From Bacillota bacterium (lineage in GTDB: Bacteria > Bacillota > Clostridia > Lachnospirales > Lachnospiraceae), in contig JAQXUQ010000002.1 of assembly GCA_029224465.1 (NCBI GenBank), forward strand, positions 78,153 through 142,152: a stretch of 64,000 nt of DNA, given 5' to 3'. The position numbers and the translations under genes were made by a program. The first letter of the stretch is position 1. Each line of letters opens with the position of its first letter. Positions 7,339-15,713 of this stretch are shown here, in pieces. The notes below the pieces were generated by a model. It searched no databases. It saw only the letters and a program-made list of their open reading frames with translations, and had not been told where the DNA came from.

Positions 7339-8595
7339 ATGAGCGTAACCGAAACCTTCGGCAAAACAGTTATAAAAGTTAACAAAAACTACCCCGCGCT
7401 CTCCCGCGGCATTCTGCGGGCAGGCTGGGAGGCGGAGGATCTTGTGTTCCGCTTTCATCCGCACAAAGAGTCATTCCCTGCGGATCAGTATCTCGCGCGG
7501 CTGATGATGGATACAATGCTGGCGCCGCTTCGGGCTCCCGGACAGTCCGTGATCTGCAGCATCTTCACGCCGTGCGAGCTTGTGCAGGAAGCACGGCTCC
7601 ACCCTTACAACGTGGAGGCCTTCTCCAGCTACATTTCGGCCTCATTCGCCGAGAGTGCCTGCGTGCAGAAGGCCGAGGAAACCGGCATTTCCGATACGCT
7701 CTGCAGCTACCATAAAACATTTCTGGGCGCTGCGGAAAACGGACTGATGCCAAGGCCCCGCTGCATTGTATATACAAATGTAACCTGCGACGCGAATCTT
7801 CTGACCTTTTCCCGGCTCGCGCACCTTTTTGATGTGCCGGATTTCTTTGTGCAGGTGCCTTCCGATCCTTCGGAGGACGCTGTCGCCTACGTGCGGGACG
7901 AGCTTCTTTCGCTGAAAAGCTTTCTGCAGGAAGTGACCGGCCGCAGCATCGACGACGCTGCGTTAAAATCCCGCGTCGAACGCTCGAAGAGAACGCTCTC
8001 TTCTTTTGAGGCCTATCAGAGCGCGCGGGCGGACCGCTATGTTCCGTCCGACCTTGTCACGCCGCTTTACAGCGCGATGACCGCGAACATTCTGCTTGGC
8101 ACACAGGAAGAAGAAACCTACGTGAACCGGTGTCTTCAGGATCTGCAGAAGGCAGGTCCGAAGAAAGGAAAACATATCTACTGGATGCACACGCTCCCGT
8201 TCTGGTCATCCGCGGTCAAGAAGTATTTTCTGTTCAACGAGGACGCGCAGATTGTCGGGGACGAGCTGTCGCAGGTATGTTCGTCGGATTTTGACACGGA
8301 TGATCCCTACCGCGGCATGGCGCAGCGCCTTGTGTATAACGCGCTGAACGGTCCCGCGGACCGCCGGATCGAGGCCGGAATAAAACACGCGAAACAGTGC
8401 GGCGCCGACGGCGTGATCTGGTTCAACCACTGGGGATGCAAGCACACGCTCGGCATGGCGCAGCTCGCCAGAGCCGGATTTGAAGACGCGGGACTTCCGA
8501 CGCTTCTGTTAGACGGCGACGGGTGCGACCGCGCGCACGGCGGCGAAGGCCAGACGCTGACGCGGATCGGCGCGTTTCTTGAGAATCTGGTCTGA
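7339..8595 (+). CDS. 2-hydroxyacyl-CoA dehydratase D-component/HgdB family protein
   Basis: A 418-residue PF06050-type protein, the family that includes 2-hydroxyglutaryl-CoA dehydratase subunits, benzoyl-CoA reductase subunits and double-cubane cluster proteins. The start at 7339 is set by GGAGG nine bases upstream; the longer open frame before it has no ribosome binding site. Candidate iron-sulfur cysteines are C73/C79 (ICSIFTPC), C122 (LCSYHK), C150 (NVTCD) and C367 (FNHWGCKH). The fused partner downstream supplies a second subunit and the activator. The substrate is unknown; amino acid-derived 2-hydroxyacyl-CoA esters or a double-cubane reductase target are both possible. The 3' end lies in a tandem repeat. 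Confidence 0.85.
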   Translation: MSVTETFGKTVIKVNKNYPALSRGILRAGWEAEDLVFRFHPHKESFPADQYLARLMMDTMLAPLRAPGQSVICSIFTPCELVQEARLHPYNVEAFSSYISASFAESACVQKAEETGISDTLCSYHKTFLGAAENGLMPRPRCIVYTNVTCDANLLTFSRLAHLFDVPDFFVQVPSDPSEDAVAYVRDELLSLKSFLQEVTGRSIDDAALKSRVERSKRTLSSFEAYQSARADRYVPSDLVTPLYSAMTANILLGTQEEETYVNRCLQDLQKAGPKKGKHIYWMHTLPFWSSAVKKYFLFNEDAQIVGDELSQVCSSDFDTDDPYRGMAQRLVYNALNGPADRRIEAGIKHAKQCGADGVIWFNHWGCKHTLGMAQLARAGFEDAGLPTLLLDGDGCDRAHGGEGQTLTRIGAFLENLV

Positions 8596-8663
8596 CGCGG
8601 CCGCGCGTTCCCTGAGAATCCGGTCCGGGCGGATCGGCGCGTTTCCTGAGAATCCGATCCGGC
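8562..8663 (+). repeat. Three tandem ~33-bp units spanning the gene end
   Basis: Units at 8562-8596, 8597-8628 and 8629-8663 share GCGGatCGGCGCGTTtCcTGAGAATC in imperfect form (written here with variable bases in lower case). The first unit encodes the C-terminal RIGAFLENLV of the upstream protein; the other two lie in the gap before the next gene, so the coding tail appears to have been duplicated downstream. Confidence 0.75.
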
Positions 8664-8690
8664 CCGGAACGAACTCCGAAAGGATATTTT

Positions 8691-10388
8691 ATGGTACATA
8701 CTGTTCACTACATCTGCAAATACACACCGCTCGAACTCTTCGCCGCGATGGGCGCCGAATGCGTCTACGCCAATCACATGCCGGACGGTTTCGGCATTTC
8801 CGAATCCGTGATCGGCTCCAACATCTGCGGCTTCGGAAAGTCCCTGATTGATCTTGTGAATGCAGGCGGCGTGCATGAACTGATTCTGACAAGCTGCTGC
8901 GACACGATCCGCAGCGTCTATGACAACCTGCAAAAGAGCGGAAAGCTGAACTTCCTGTTCTATCTCGATATCCCGCACGCGGAGTCCGGCTGCACCAAAA
9001 CGCAGCTTTCCTTCCAGTTAAAACAACTTGTCCGCGCGTACTCTGCGTACAGCGGAAATTGTTTTGACCGGAATAAATTTGCAGAAGCAATGAAGCTCTC
9101 ACACGTGCAGCAGATCCGGCCGAATTCTCCGTACATCAGTATTCTCGGCGGGCGCGCGGGCATCGAGCTGCACAAAGAAGCTTTGAAGGAGATGCCGCTG
9201 CCCGTGCACAACGACACCTGTGTCGCCGGCAGAAGCGTCGGCGAAAGTCTGCCCGATCCGTCTCTGTCCTTTGACGAGCTGATGGACTGGTACGCCGGCG
9301 AGCTCCTGTCTCAGCTTCCCTGTATGCGGATGATTGACCGCGAGGGTCGAAAGAGGCTTTACAATGACCCGAATCTGCGGGGTATCATCTACCATACGAT
9401 CCGGTTCTGTGATTTTTACAATTTCGAATACAGTGAGATCAAAAGTCACGTTGATGTGCCGGTGCTGAAGATCGAAACCGATTACACAACCGGCTCGTCA
9501 GGGCAGCTTCTGACAAGGCTGCAGGCTTTTGCCGAGGAAATCCGCAGTACCTATGCGGACACACCGCAGATTTTCAAAGGGAACAGATCGGGGGGATCAG
9601 CAATGAGCAAACAGGATTTTACCTATGTGGCAGGCATTGATTCGGGCTCCGCGAGCACAGATGTCGTGATTCTGGACAAAGACAGGAACTATATTGCCGG
9701 TATCGTTCTTCCAACCGGCGCCGGCGCGGTCATCAGCGCGGAAAAGGCGCTCGAAGCGGCACTGCAGGAGGCCGGACTTTCACGCGCGGACATCGGCCGC
9801 GTCGTGACAACCGGATACGGACGGACATCGATTGAGAATTCCGACCGCAGCATCACGGAAATCACCTGCCACGCGCGGGGCGCGCATTTTCTTGATCCGT
9901 CTGTCCGTACGGTCATTGATATCGGAGGACAGGACAGCAAGGTTATAACGCTGGACAGCACGGGAAAGGTTACAAACTTCGTGATGAATGACAAGTGCGC
10001 GGCGGGAACCGGCAGATTCCTTGACATGATGGCGCGCACGATGGAAATGACGCTGGATGATATGAGCCTTCGCGGGCTGGCTTACAAAGAAGACATCACG
10101 ATTTCGAGCACCTGCACGGTGTTCGCGGAGTCGGAAGTTGTCTCTCTGATCGCGGAAAACAAAGACGTCGACGACATCGTCCATGGTCTCGACAAATCTG
10201 TTGCCGCGAAAACTGCAACGCTTGTCGTCAGAGCCGGCGGCAGCGGTCCTTTCATGATGACCGGCGGCGTCTCGAAGAACAACGGGCTGGTCAAAGCCCT
10301 GTCAGAAAAGCTCGGACAGAAGCTGATCATCTCGGATAAAGCCCAGCTTTGCGGCGCGCTTGGCGCGGCGCTGTACGCGCTGGACTGA
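8691..10388 (+). CDS. Fusion of 2-hydroxyacyl-CoA dehydratase subunit and ASKHA activator (HgdB-HgdC type)
   Basis: A 565-residue in-frame fusion. Residues 1 to about 295 are a second PF06050-type subunit, with cysteines C46, C69/C70 (TSCCDTIR), C177 and C240 (RFCDFYNFE). Residues 308-565 are a BadF/HgdC-type ATP-dependent activator: GIDSGSASTD (315-324), TGYGR, DIGGQDSK (410-417), and the bridging [4Fe-4S] cysteines C436 in NDKCAAGTGRFL and C475 in STCTVFAESE. The activator normally is a separate homodimer that injects an electron at the cost of ATP. An in-frame ATG at 9603 (residue 305) follows GGGGGG at 9590-9595, so a free activator might also be made. The partner subunit lies 95 bp upstream. 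Confidence 0.88.
   Translation: MVHTVHYICKYTPLELFAAMGAECVYANHMPDGFGISESVIGSNICGFGKSLIDLVNAGGVHELILTSCCDTIRSVYDNLQKSGKLNFLFYLDIPHAESGCTKTQLSFQLKQLVRAYSAYSGNCFDRNKFAEAMKLSHVQQIRPNSPYISILGGRAGIELHKEALKEMPLPVHNDTCVAGRSVGESLPDPSLSFDELMDWYAGELLSQLPCMRMIDREGRKRLYNDPNLRGIIYHTIRFCDFYNFEYSEIKSHVDVPVLKIETDYTTGSSGQLLTRLQAFAEEIRSTYADTPQIFKGNRSGGSAMSKQDFTYVAGIDSGSASTDVVILDKDRNYIAGIVLPTGAGAVISAEKALEAALQEAGLSRADIGRVVTTGYGRTSIENSDRSITEITCHARGAHFLDPSVRTVIDIGGQDSKVITLDSTGKVTNFVMNDKCAAGTGRFLDMMARTMEMTLDDMSLRGLAYKEDITISSTCTVFAESEVVSLIAENKDVDDIVHGLDKSVAAKTATLVVRAGGSGPFMMTGGVSKNNGLVKALSEKLGQKLIISDKAQLCGALGAALYALD
9590..9605 (+). promoter_or_regulatory. Possible internal ribosome binding site and start for a free activator
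   Basis: GGGGGG at 9590-9595 lies seven bases before an in-frame ATG at 9603. The encoded MSKQDFTYVAGIDSGS looks like the N-terminus of a stand-alone HgdC-type activator. This suggests an ancestral gene start kept inside the fusion. Confidence 0.5.
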
Positions 10389-10464
10389 GAGGAGAGCCCG
10401 AGCGGCCGCGGGAGCCTGTATTGCGGCGGCGATGGCGCTGCGATGTGTGGCACAGCCGCGGCAT

Positions 10465-11667
10465 TTACTGCGGCGGCGCGCCGCGATGAATCGCGCCGCC
10501 GCCGAACTTTCTGCGGATTGCGTCTACGGCGGCATCCGCTTTCTTTTCTTTCTCTCTTTGATCATCTCCGAAAAGACGCAGCTGTACGGCCTGTTCTTTC
10601 GTAACATCGGTCAGCGATATGCCGATCAGGCGAAGCGGTGTCCTGCCGTCCCAGAGCTCATCAAACAGAGCGACTGCCGCCCCGGTGATTTCGGCGGTAA
10701 TATCGCTCGCCTGCGGGAGCTTTCTCTGATGAGACCGGTCAATCCGGTTGGAATAGGAGCCCGAACGAATCTTCACACCGACGCACTGCGCACGGAATCC
10801 GTCTCTGCGCATCCTTGAGGCAGCGGTATCCGCAAGCTCCCGCAAAATCGCGTGCAGCTTTTCCCTGTCCGCAAGGTCCTCCTCGGTTGTTGTGGAAGCG
10901 CTGTATCCCTTCGCTTCTTCCGGATGATCCAGTACCTTTGAAGGATCAATTCCGTTTGCGAAATCGTGGTAGAGCTGCGCTGTTTTGACGCCAAGAAGGG
11001 AGGAAAGAGAGGCCATATCGCAGGCCGCGAGATCGCCGATCGTATAAATGCCCGCTCTCCGCAGCCTGTCTGCCGAATGTCCGCCGACCAGAAACAGCTT
11101 CCCCACCGGCATCGGCCAGAGCTTGCGCGGGATCTCGTCTTCAAAAAGCGTATGCGTTTTGTCGGGTTTTTCCATGTCGCTCGCCATCTTGGCAAGCAGC
11201 TTATTGTGCGCGATACCGACATTGACCGTAAACCCGAGCTCGGTCCGGACGCGCTCCCGGATCGCTGCTGCTGCGCGCAGCGGGTCCGGCCAGAGCTTCC
11301 CCATACCGGTCATGTCAAGATAACATTCATCGATCGAGGCCTGCTCGAGCACCGGCGTAAAATCTCTGCAGACCGCGATAAAGCGCCGCGAGCACTCTTT
11401 ATACCATGCCCTGTCCGGCGGGGCGACAACAAGTTCCGGGCATTTCTGCATCGCCATCGAAGACGCCTCTCCGGTATGGATGCCGAGTTTTGCGGCAGAA
11501 ATCGACTTCGCGGCGACGATGCTCGTACGGAGCCCCGGATCTCCGCTGATAATCGCGGGGACATTCCGCAGATCACTCTTCCCTTCCCGCAGACGCTTTA
11601 CCGACGTCCAAGAAAGAAACGCGCTGTTCACATCCACATGGAAAATCAGCCGCCGGTCCTCTTCCAT
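10465..11667 (-). CDS. dinB: DNA polymerase IV (Y-family, DinB)
   Basis: A 400-residue translesion polymerase. The start at 11667 is chosen because it gives the normal N-terminus RRLIFHVDVNSAFLSW; the open frame upstream runs into the preceding gene. Catalytic acidic residues are D12 in FHVDVN and D113/E114 in SIDECYLDM. The VNSAFLSW variant is common in clostridial DinB-like proteins. The little finger domain follows to the C-terminus, ending after LFGDDQREKEKKADAAVDAIRRKFG. The gene starts 8 bp after the stop of the threonine aldolase gene, so the two are probably co-transcribed. It is convergent with the dehydratase-activator gene. No LexA box was seen. Confidence 0.92.
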   Translation of the reverse strand: MEEDRRLIFHVDVNSAFLSWTSVKRLREGKSDLRNVPAIISGDPGLRTSIVAAKSISAAKLGIHTGEASSMAMQKCPELVVAPPDRAWYKECSRRFIAVCRDFTPVLEQASIDECYLDMTGMGKLWPDPLRAAAAIRERVRTELGFTVNVGIAHNKLLAKMASDMEKPDKTHTLFEDEIPRKLWPMPVGKLFLVGGHSADRLRRAGIYTIGDLAACDMASLSSLLGVKTAQLYHDFANGIDPSKVLDHPEEAKGYSASTTTEEDLADREKLHAILRELADTAASRMRRDGFRAQCVGVKIRSGSYSNRIDRSHQRKLPQASDITAEITGAAVALFDELWDGRTPLRLIGISLTDVTKEQAVQLRLFGDDQREKEKKADAAVDAIRRKFGGGAIHRGAPPQ

Positions 11668-11675
11668 CACACGCC

Positions 11676-12698
11676 TCACAGAAGGTCCAGCAGTGCGTCC
11701 ACATCTTCTTCCCGGGTCGCCCAGCTGGTCGCCAGCCGGATTGCGGTTCTGTTCTCGTCCACCGGCTCCCATTCGCTGAAAATGACCTTTTCCGCGAGCG
11801 CGCGCATCTGATGATTCTGCAAGACAACAAACTGCTGATTCGTCGGCGACTCCAGAAGCAGCTGATAGCCCTTCCTGCGCAGTCCTTCCCGCAGCTTCAT
11901 CGCAAGATCCACCGCGTGTCTGCTGATCTGCAGATACAGGTCGTCCGTAAGAAGCGTGTCAAACTGCAGGCCCAGAAGCCATCCCTTGGCAAGCAGACCG
12001 CCATGCTGTTTGACCTGCGTCATGAAGTGCGGCGGCATATTTTTCTTCGTAAAAACAACTGCCTCGCCAAACAATGCCCCCACCTTCGTTCCGCCGATAT
12101 AAAAGACGTCCGAAAGCGCGGCGATGTCCCGCATAGTCAGCTCTTTGGACGCAGCGAGCCCGTAGCCGAGGCGCGCGCCGTCGATAAACAGCGGAATATC
12201 GTACTCGCGGCAGATGCCGGAGACCGCGTTCAGCTCCTGCGCGCTGTACAGCGTGCCGTACTCGGTCGGGTAGGAAATATAGACCATTCCCGGAAATACC
12301 ATGTGCTCACGGTCCGGATTCTCCCGGAATGCTTTAAGGAAAGAACGGAGCTCTTCGGGGTCGATTTTGCCCTGATGCGCGGGCAGCGGCAGTACCTTAT
12401 GCCCCGAGTATTCAATCGCGCCGGCCTCATGCACATTGACATGTCCGGTAGCCGCGGCAATGACCCCTTCATACGGACGAAGCATCGTCGAAATCACGAT
12501 CTGATTCGTCTGTGTCCCTCCGCAGAGAAAGAAAATCTCCGCGTCGTCAACGCCGCAGGCGCGGCGGATCTTTTCCTTCGCGGCAGCGCAGATTTCATCG
12601 CTTCCGTAGCCTGTCTGCGGCTGCAGATTCATCTTCATCATCCGCTCCAGAATCAGCGGGTGCGCACCTTCCATGTAGTCACTTGCAAATGCCAGCAT
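11676..12698 (-). CDS. Low-specificity L-threonine aldolase-like PLP enzyme
   Basis: A 340-residue fold-type I PLP enzyme of the beta-eliminating lyase/threonine aldolase family, which cleaves L-threonine or allo-threonine to glycine and acetaldehyde. The PLP lysine is K205 in YIGGTKVGALFG, the PLP-nitrogen aspartate is D173 in FIDGARLGYG, and the ring-stacking histidine lies in TGHVNVHEAGA (85-95). It starts with an ATG preceded by GGAGGAGA. It lies just upstream of dinB on the same strand and diverges from the membrane protein gene at 12854, with overlapping promoters. Confidence 0.9.
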   Translation of the reverse strand: MLAFASDYMEGAHPLILERMMKMNLQPQTGYGSDEICAAAKEKIRRACGVDDAEIFFLCGGTQTNQIVISTMLRPYEGVIAAATGHVNVHEAGAIEYSGHKVLPLPAHQGKIDPEELRSFLKAFRENPDREHMVFPGMVYISYPTEYGTLYSAQELNAVSGICREYDIPLFIDGARLGYGLAASKELTMRDIAALSDVFYIGGTKVGALFGEAVVFTKKNMPPHFMTQVKQHGGLLAKGWLLGLQFDTLLTDDLYLQISRHAVDLAMKLREGLRRKGYQLLLESPTNQQFVVLQNHQMRALAEKVIFSEWEPVDENRTAIRLATSWATREEDVDALLDLL

Positions 12699-12774
12699 TC
12701 TTCTCCTCCATTATCTGAAAGTCCTGCGGCCGCGCGGCAGTCCGGGCAGCGGCAGAACACACAGCATCTGTCTG

Positions 12775-12803
12775 ATTATGTCATTTTTGACCAAAATATT
12801 CAA
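12775..12803 (-). promoter_or_regulatory. Promoter of threonine aldolase-dinB operon
   Basis: On the minus strand TTGAAT (12798-12803), 17-bp spacer, CATAAT (12775-12780). It overlaps the divergent promoter of the next gene. Confidence 0.6.
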
Positions 12804-12816
12804 CATGTGGTAAACT
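12787..12816 (+). promoter_or_regulatory. Promoter of the 12854 membrane protein gene
   Basis: TTGACC (12787-12792), 18-bp spacer, TAAACT (12811-12816). It interlocks face-to-face with the minus-strand promoter at 12775-12803, so the two genes may interfere with each other's initiation. Confidence 0.55.
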
Positions 12817-12853
12817 GCGAATCGACACGGAAACAATATGCGGGGGCAGAGAA

Positions 12854-13807
12854 ATGCGTAAGAAAACAGACAGACAACCGGAACTTTGGAACGCGCTTCC
12901 ATGGCTCAGCGTCATGGCGCTCGTTATTCTGATGATGGCTGCAGCGGAACTGCTGCATGAAAAGGAAATCATCTTTCCGGAGATCACGGCGCTCGCGGTC
13001 GGGTATATTCTCGCAAAGAAGCGGGCATGGATCGTGGATTCGAAGAGAATCCTGATTCTGATCACGGGATGCGCGGTGCTGGGACTTTTGATTGTCCTCT
13101 ATATTCCCCTGTCCCTCCGGGGACAGATCTGCCTCGCCTTTGCGGTCAGCCAGCTCATTTTCCTGTATTCGGGCACGACGCTCGCGCCGTTTGTATCCGC
13201 GATTGTGCTTCCGGTCATTCTGCAGACAAAGTCCTGGATTTACCCGGTTTCCGCATTTCTACTGACTCTTGTAGTCATCGTCTTGCACGGGCTTTTCATC
13301 CGGCTTGGCATCCGGGAAGACGAGCCCTATGTTCCGACTGCGATCCCGACAAGACAGGAATGGTTTGACGCGGTGCTGCGGACGGTTGTGGTTTCGGCTG
13401 CGGCTTGTTTTGCCCTGAAATATAACGTCCGTTTCGTAATCGCGCCGCCGCTTCTCGTCGCGTTCACGGAGTTCTCAAGGCCCTTGAACCCCGCAAGAAA
13501 GCGTCCGATCAAAGTCATTCTGCTCCTCACGGCCTGCGCGGCGGCAGGAACGTTGTGCCGGCTCGTTCTGACAAATGCGGCGGGGCTTCCGCTCTCAGTC
13601 TCTGCCGGCGCCGCCACCCTGATCATGATGCTGCTGGTCCGCAAAACCGGAATGTACATGCCACCCGCCGGCGCCGTCACGATCCTGACCTTCCTTGTTC
13701 CGGACGAAGCTCTTGTATTCTTTCCGCTGCAGGTGCTGGCCGGCATCAGCCTCCTCATGGGCATCACACTGTTAATGTTCGAACCGCTGCAAAAAGGACG
13801 CGCGTAA
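12854..13807 (+). CDS. Integral membrane protein, possibly HPP-like
   Basis: A 317-residue protein with about nine or ten hydrophobic segments in two halves joined by a polar stretch at roughly 150-170 (GIREDEPYVPTAIPTRQEW). The second half contains APPLLVAFTEFSRP and MYMPPAGAVTILTFLVP, which resemble HPP-family or FUSC-like membrane proteins, but I cannot assign it firmly. A purine-rich GGGGGCAGAG precedes the ATG. It stands alone between divergent threonine aldolase and convergent LysR genes. No catalytic motif is visible. Confidence 0.75.
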   Translation: MRKKTDRQPELWNALPWLSVMALVILMMAAAELLHEKEIIFPEITALAVGYILAKKRAWIVDSKRILILITGCAVLGLLIVLYIPLSLRGQICLAFAVSQLIFLYSGTTLAPFVSAIVLPVILQTKSWIYPVSAFLLTLVVIVLHGLFIRLGIREDEPYVPTAIPTRQEWFDAVLRTVVVSAAACFALKYNVRFVIAPPLLVAFTEFSRPLNPARKRPIKVILLLTACAAAGTLCRLVLTNAAGLPLSVSAGAATLIMMLLVRKTGMYMPPAGAVTILTFLVPDEALVFFPLQVLAGISLLMGITLLMFEPLQKGRA

Positions 13808-13825
13808 AACAGCGCCGTCCCATCG

Positions 13826-14779
13826 TTAAAGAATCTCCGCGCCTTCCGGAATTTCAAACTCTCTTTCCTTCGTCTGGAAGCGTTCGGAATGCATCTTGTC
13901 CTCTTCCATGAAATCGCGGACATAGTTGATGAATTCCTGCACGAGAACGCTCGGGCGCTGATCTCTCGGCCATACCAGGAGATACTCGACGATTTTCGCG
14001 GGATCTGTGATCACCTTCGAAACGACATGCGGATTCGGCGTATACGTGGTCTGCGGGAAAATACTGATGCCCACATTCTGCTCGGAGAGCGCGACTGCGT
14101 CGAGATAGTTGGACATTTCGCAGACGATATTCGGCTCTTTGCCGATGCCTTCGAACCATTTGCGGATTGCTTCGATTCTGGAATTTCTGCGGGGACTGAT
14201 CAGCGGATAATCCGCGAGCTCGGAGAGTTTTACAGTCGTTCCTTCTCTTACGGCAAGCGGATGATTCTTCGGGATAATTGCGATCCATGGTTCCTTTCCG
14301 ATCACGATGCTGTCCAGATGCTCATTATCAAAAGGATAGGCAATAACTGCGAGGTCCGACAGTCCCCGTGCGAGATGCTCCAGAACATCATCCGAGCTTC
14401 CGTTCCACATCTGATACCGCACCATCGGATATTCTTCGGAGAATCCCGCGATCCATCTCGAAGCAATATAAGGCGCCCGGCCTTCCACCATTCCGAGAGA
14501 AATGGTTCCCGAAAGGCCGTTTTCCATGTGCGCGAGATCGCTCCTTGTCTTGTCCGCGAGCGCGAGCATCTGATTCGACCGGTGCAGAAGAAGGCTTCCG
14601 GCCTCAGTCAGCTGCAGATGGCGCTTCCCGCGGATGAAAAGCTGAACGCCCAGATCTTCCTCGAGGCCTTTGATCTGATTCGAAAGCGGCGGCTGACTCA
14701 TATTCAGCTTCTCGGCGGCCCTCGTGAAATTCAGTTCCTGCGCGACAACGGTAAAATACTGAAGTGTTCTGAAATCCAT
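13826..14779 (-). CDS. LysR family transcriptional regulator
   Basis: A 317-residue regulator. The N-terminal winged helix-turn-helix is typical: LQYFTVVAQELNFTRAAEKL then PPLSNQIKGLEEDLG (residues about 6-45). The effector domain follows from about residue 90 (GTISLGMVEG). It is convergent with the membrane protein gene, and the next gene upstream (DUF4867) is on the same strand but 235 bp away. A consensus promoter and a large hairpin lie in that gap. The target genes are not apparent from position, since LysR regulators often act on divergent neighbours and there is none here. Confidence 0.93.
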   Translation of the reverse strand: MDFRTLQYFTVVAQELNFTRAAEKLNMSQPPLSNQIKGLEEDLGVQLFIRGKRHLQLTEAGSLLLHRSNQMLALADKTRSDLAHMENGLSGTISLGMVEGRAPYIASRWIAGFSEEYPMVRYQMWNGSSDDVLEHLARGLSDLAVIAYPFDNEHLDSIVIGKEPWIAIIPKNHPLAVREGTTVKLSELADYPLISPRRNSRIEAIRKWFEGIGKEPNIVCEMSNYLDAVALSEQNVGISIFPQTTYTPNPHVVSKVITDPAKIVEYLLVWPRDQRPSVLVQEFINYVRDFMEEDKMHSERFQTKEREFEIPEGAEIL

Positions 14780-14832
14780 ACTCTCCGGCTTTCTGACGGG
14801 CAGCCATAGCTGCTGCCATCTGATATTTGCAT

Positions 14833-14876
14833 AAAGCGCCGGCTATGCAGAATTTTACAGTCTGCGCCGGCGCTTT
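14833..14876 (-). other. Long imperfect hairpin at the 5' end of the lysR transcript
   Basis: AAAGCGCCGGC (14833-14843) pairs with GCCGGCGCTTT (14866-14876), and GCAGA (14846-14850) with TCTGC (14861-14865). The predicted transcription start of the promoter at 14881-14909 falls at about 14874, so the hairpin would be the very 5' end of the mRNA. It could instead terminate the DUF4867 operon, but U residues after the stem are few. Confidence 0.6.
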
Positions 14877-14880
14877 GTAT

Positions 14881-14909
14881 ATTATACGTTTTTAATATAG
14901 TGAATGCAA
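14881..14909 (-). promoter_or_regulatory. lysR promoter
   Basis: On the minus strand TTGCAT (14904-14909), 17-bp spacer, consensus TATAAT (14881-14886). The inverted repeat AATATATC-N19-GATATATT (14908-14942) lies just upstream and could be an operator. Confidence 0.7.
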
Positions 14910-15014
14910 TATATCAGTAATAGTTATCCTAAAAGATATATTAAGCATATGGACAGGACGCGGCCAGTGCCGGATTGACTCCGGCCGGACGCGCTGATGT
15001 CCGGATTTTCGCGT

Positions 15015-15647
15015 TCACTCTGCGGCGATATCCGGATTCTCTCCGGTCAGCCCGACATAGGCGCCGTCCTTTGCCTCCGGGGCATCCGGATGCGCGAGAA
15101 GCCACTTGTTGTTCGCGCGAAGAAGCCGGTCTTCAAAGGTCTTTCCGGCTGTCTTTGGAGCCTCTGTATTCGTTCCCTTCGGAAGAGCCACCATCACGCG
15201 GAAGCCCTTTGCAGGGTCCGTATGGCAGGGCGCATAGTGAAGCGATGTCGCATAAACCTCGACCAGAACTCCCTTCGGCACAAGAAACGCTTTGCAGGCT
15301 GCCGTATCCAGCTTCCCGTCCTGGATCTCGCTTTGTTTTGCGAGGATCAGAACAAAATCCTCTGTCCCTAGATTAAACTCACTGCTTCTGTGATACTCAA
15401 GGCAGTTCAGCTTTGTATTATGCCCGTTGCACCAGCCGAATTCGACCGGCAGACCGCCGAAAAGTGTGGGCGCCAGCTCTTTGGCCTCCGGCAGCTCCTG
15501 CAGCGCGGGTTCCTCCGGCACATAAGCAGTGCCTTCCGGCAGCGGCGTAAGCTCGTTCAGTGCATTGACGATCGGCTGTGTATCATACCCCTCTAGAATT
15601 CTTCCATATGCACGGAATTCCGGATCTGTAACTGGATAAATCTTCAT
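15015..15647 (-). CDS. DUF4867 family protein
   Basis: A 210-residue cupin-like protein that I recognise as DUF4867, a family of unknown function commonly found beside sugar isomerase and kinase genes in Clostridia. The start at 15647 is preferred over one six codons upstream because GGGGG lies before it at usable spacing. Conserved-looking stretches are EFGWCNGHNTKLNCLEYHRSSE and ATSLHYAPCHTDP, whose His, Cys and Glu residues could bind a metal as in cupin sugar isomerases. It is the last gene of the xylulokinase-isomerase operon. It may be an accessory isomerase or epimerase; this is inference from fold and context only. Confidence 0.8.
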   Translation of the reverse strand: MKIYPVTDPEFRAYGRILEGYDTQPIVNALNELTPLPEGTAYVPEEPALQELPEAKELAPTLFGGLPVEFGWCNGHNTKLNCLEYHRSSEFNLGTEDFVLILAKQSEIQDGKLDTAACKAFLVPKGVLVEVYATSLHYAPCHTDPAKGFRVMVALPKGTNTEAPKTAGKTFEDRLLRANNKWLLAHPDAPEAKDGAYVGLTGENPDIAAE

Positions 15648-15713
15648 AATAAATGTAACCCCCATTGCGCCGGGCGCGGCACGGGATAAAACCGCGCCCG
15701 GAAATTCAACTTC

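Noticed and set aside
9590..9605. Assembly frameshift joining two separate genes
   Set aside because: The frame is continuous and no stop occurs; I cannot exclude an error, but the text reads as a true in-frame fusion with a retained start.
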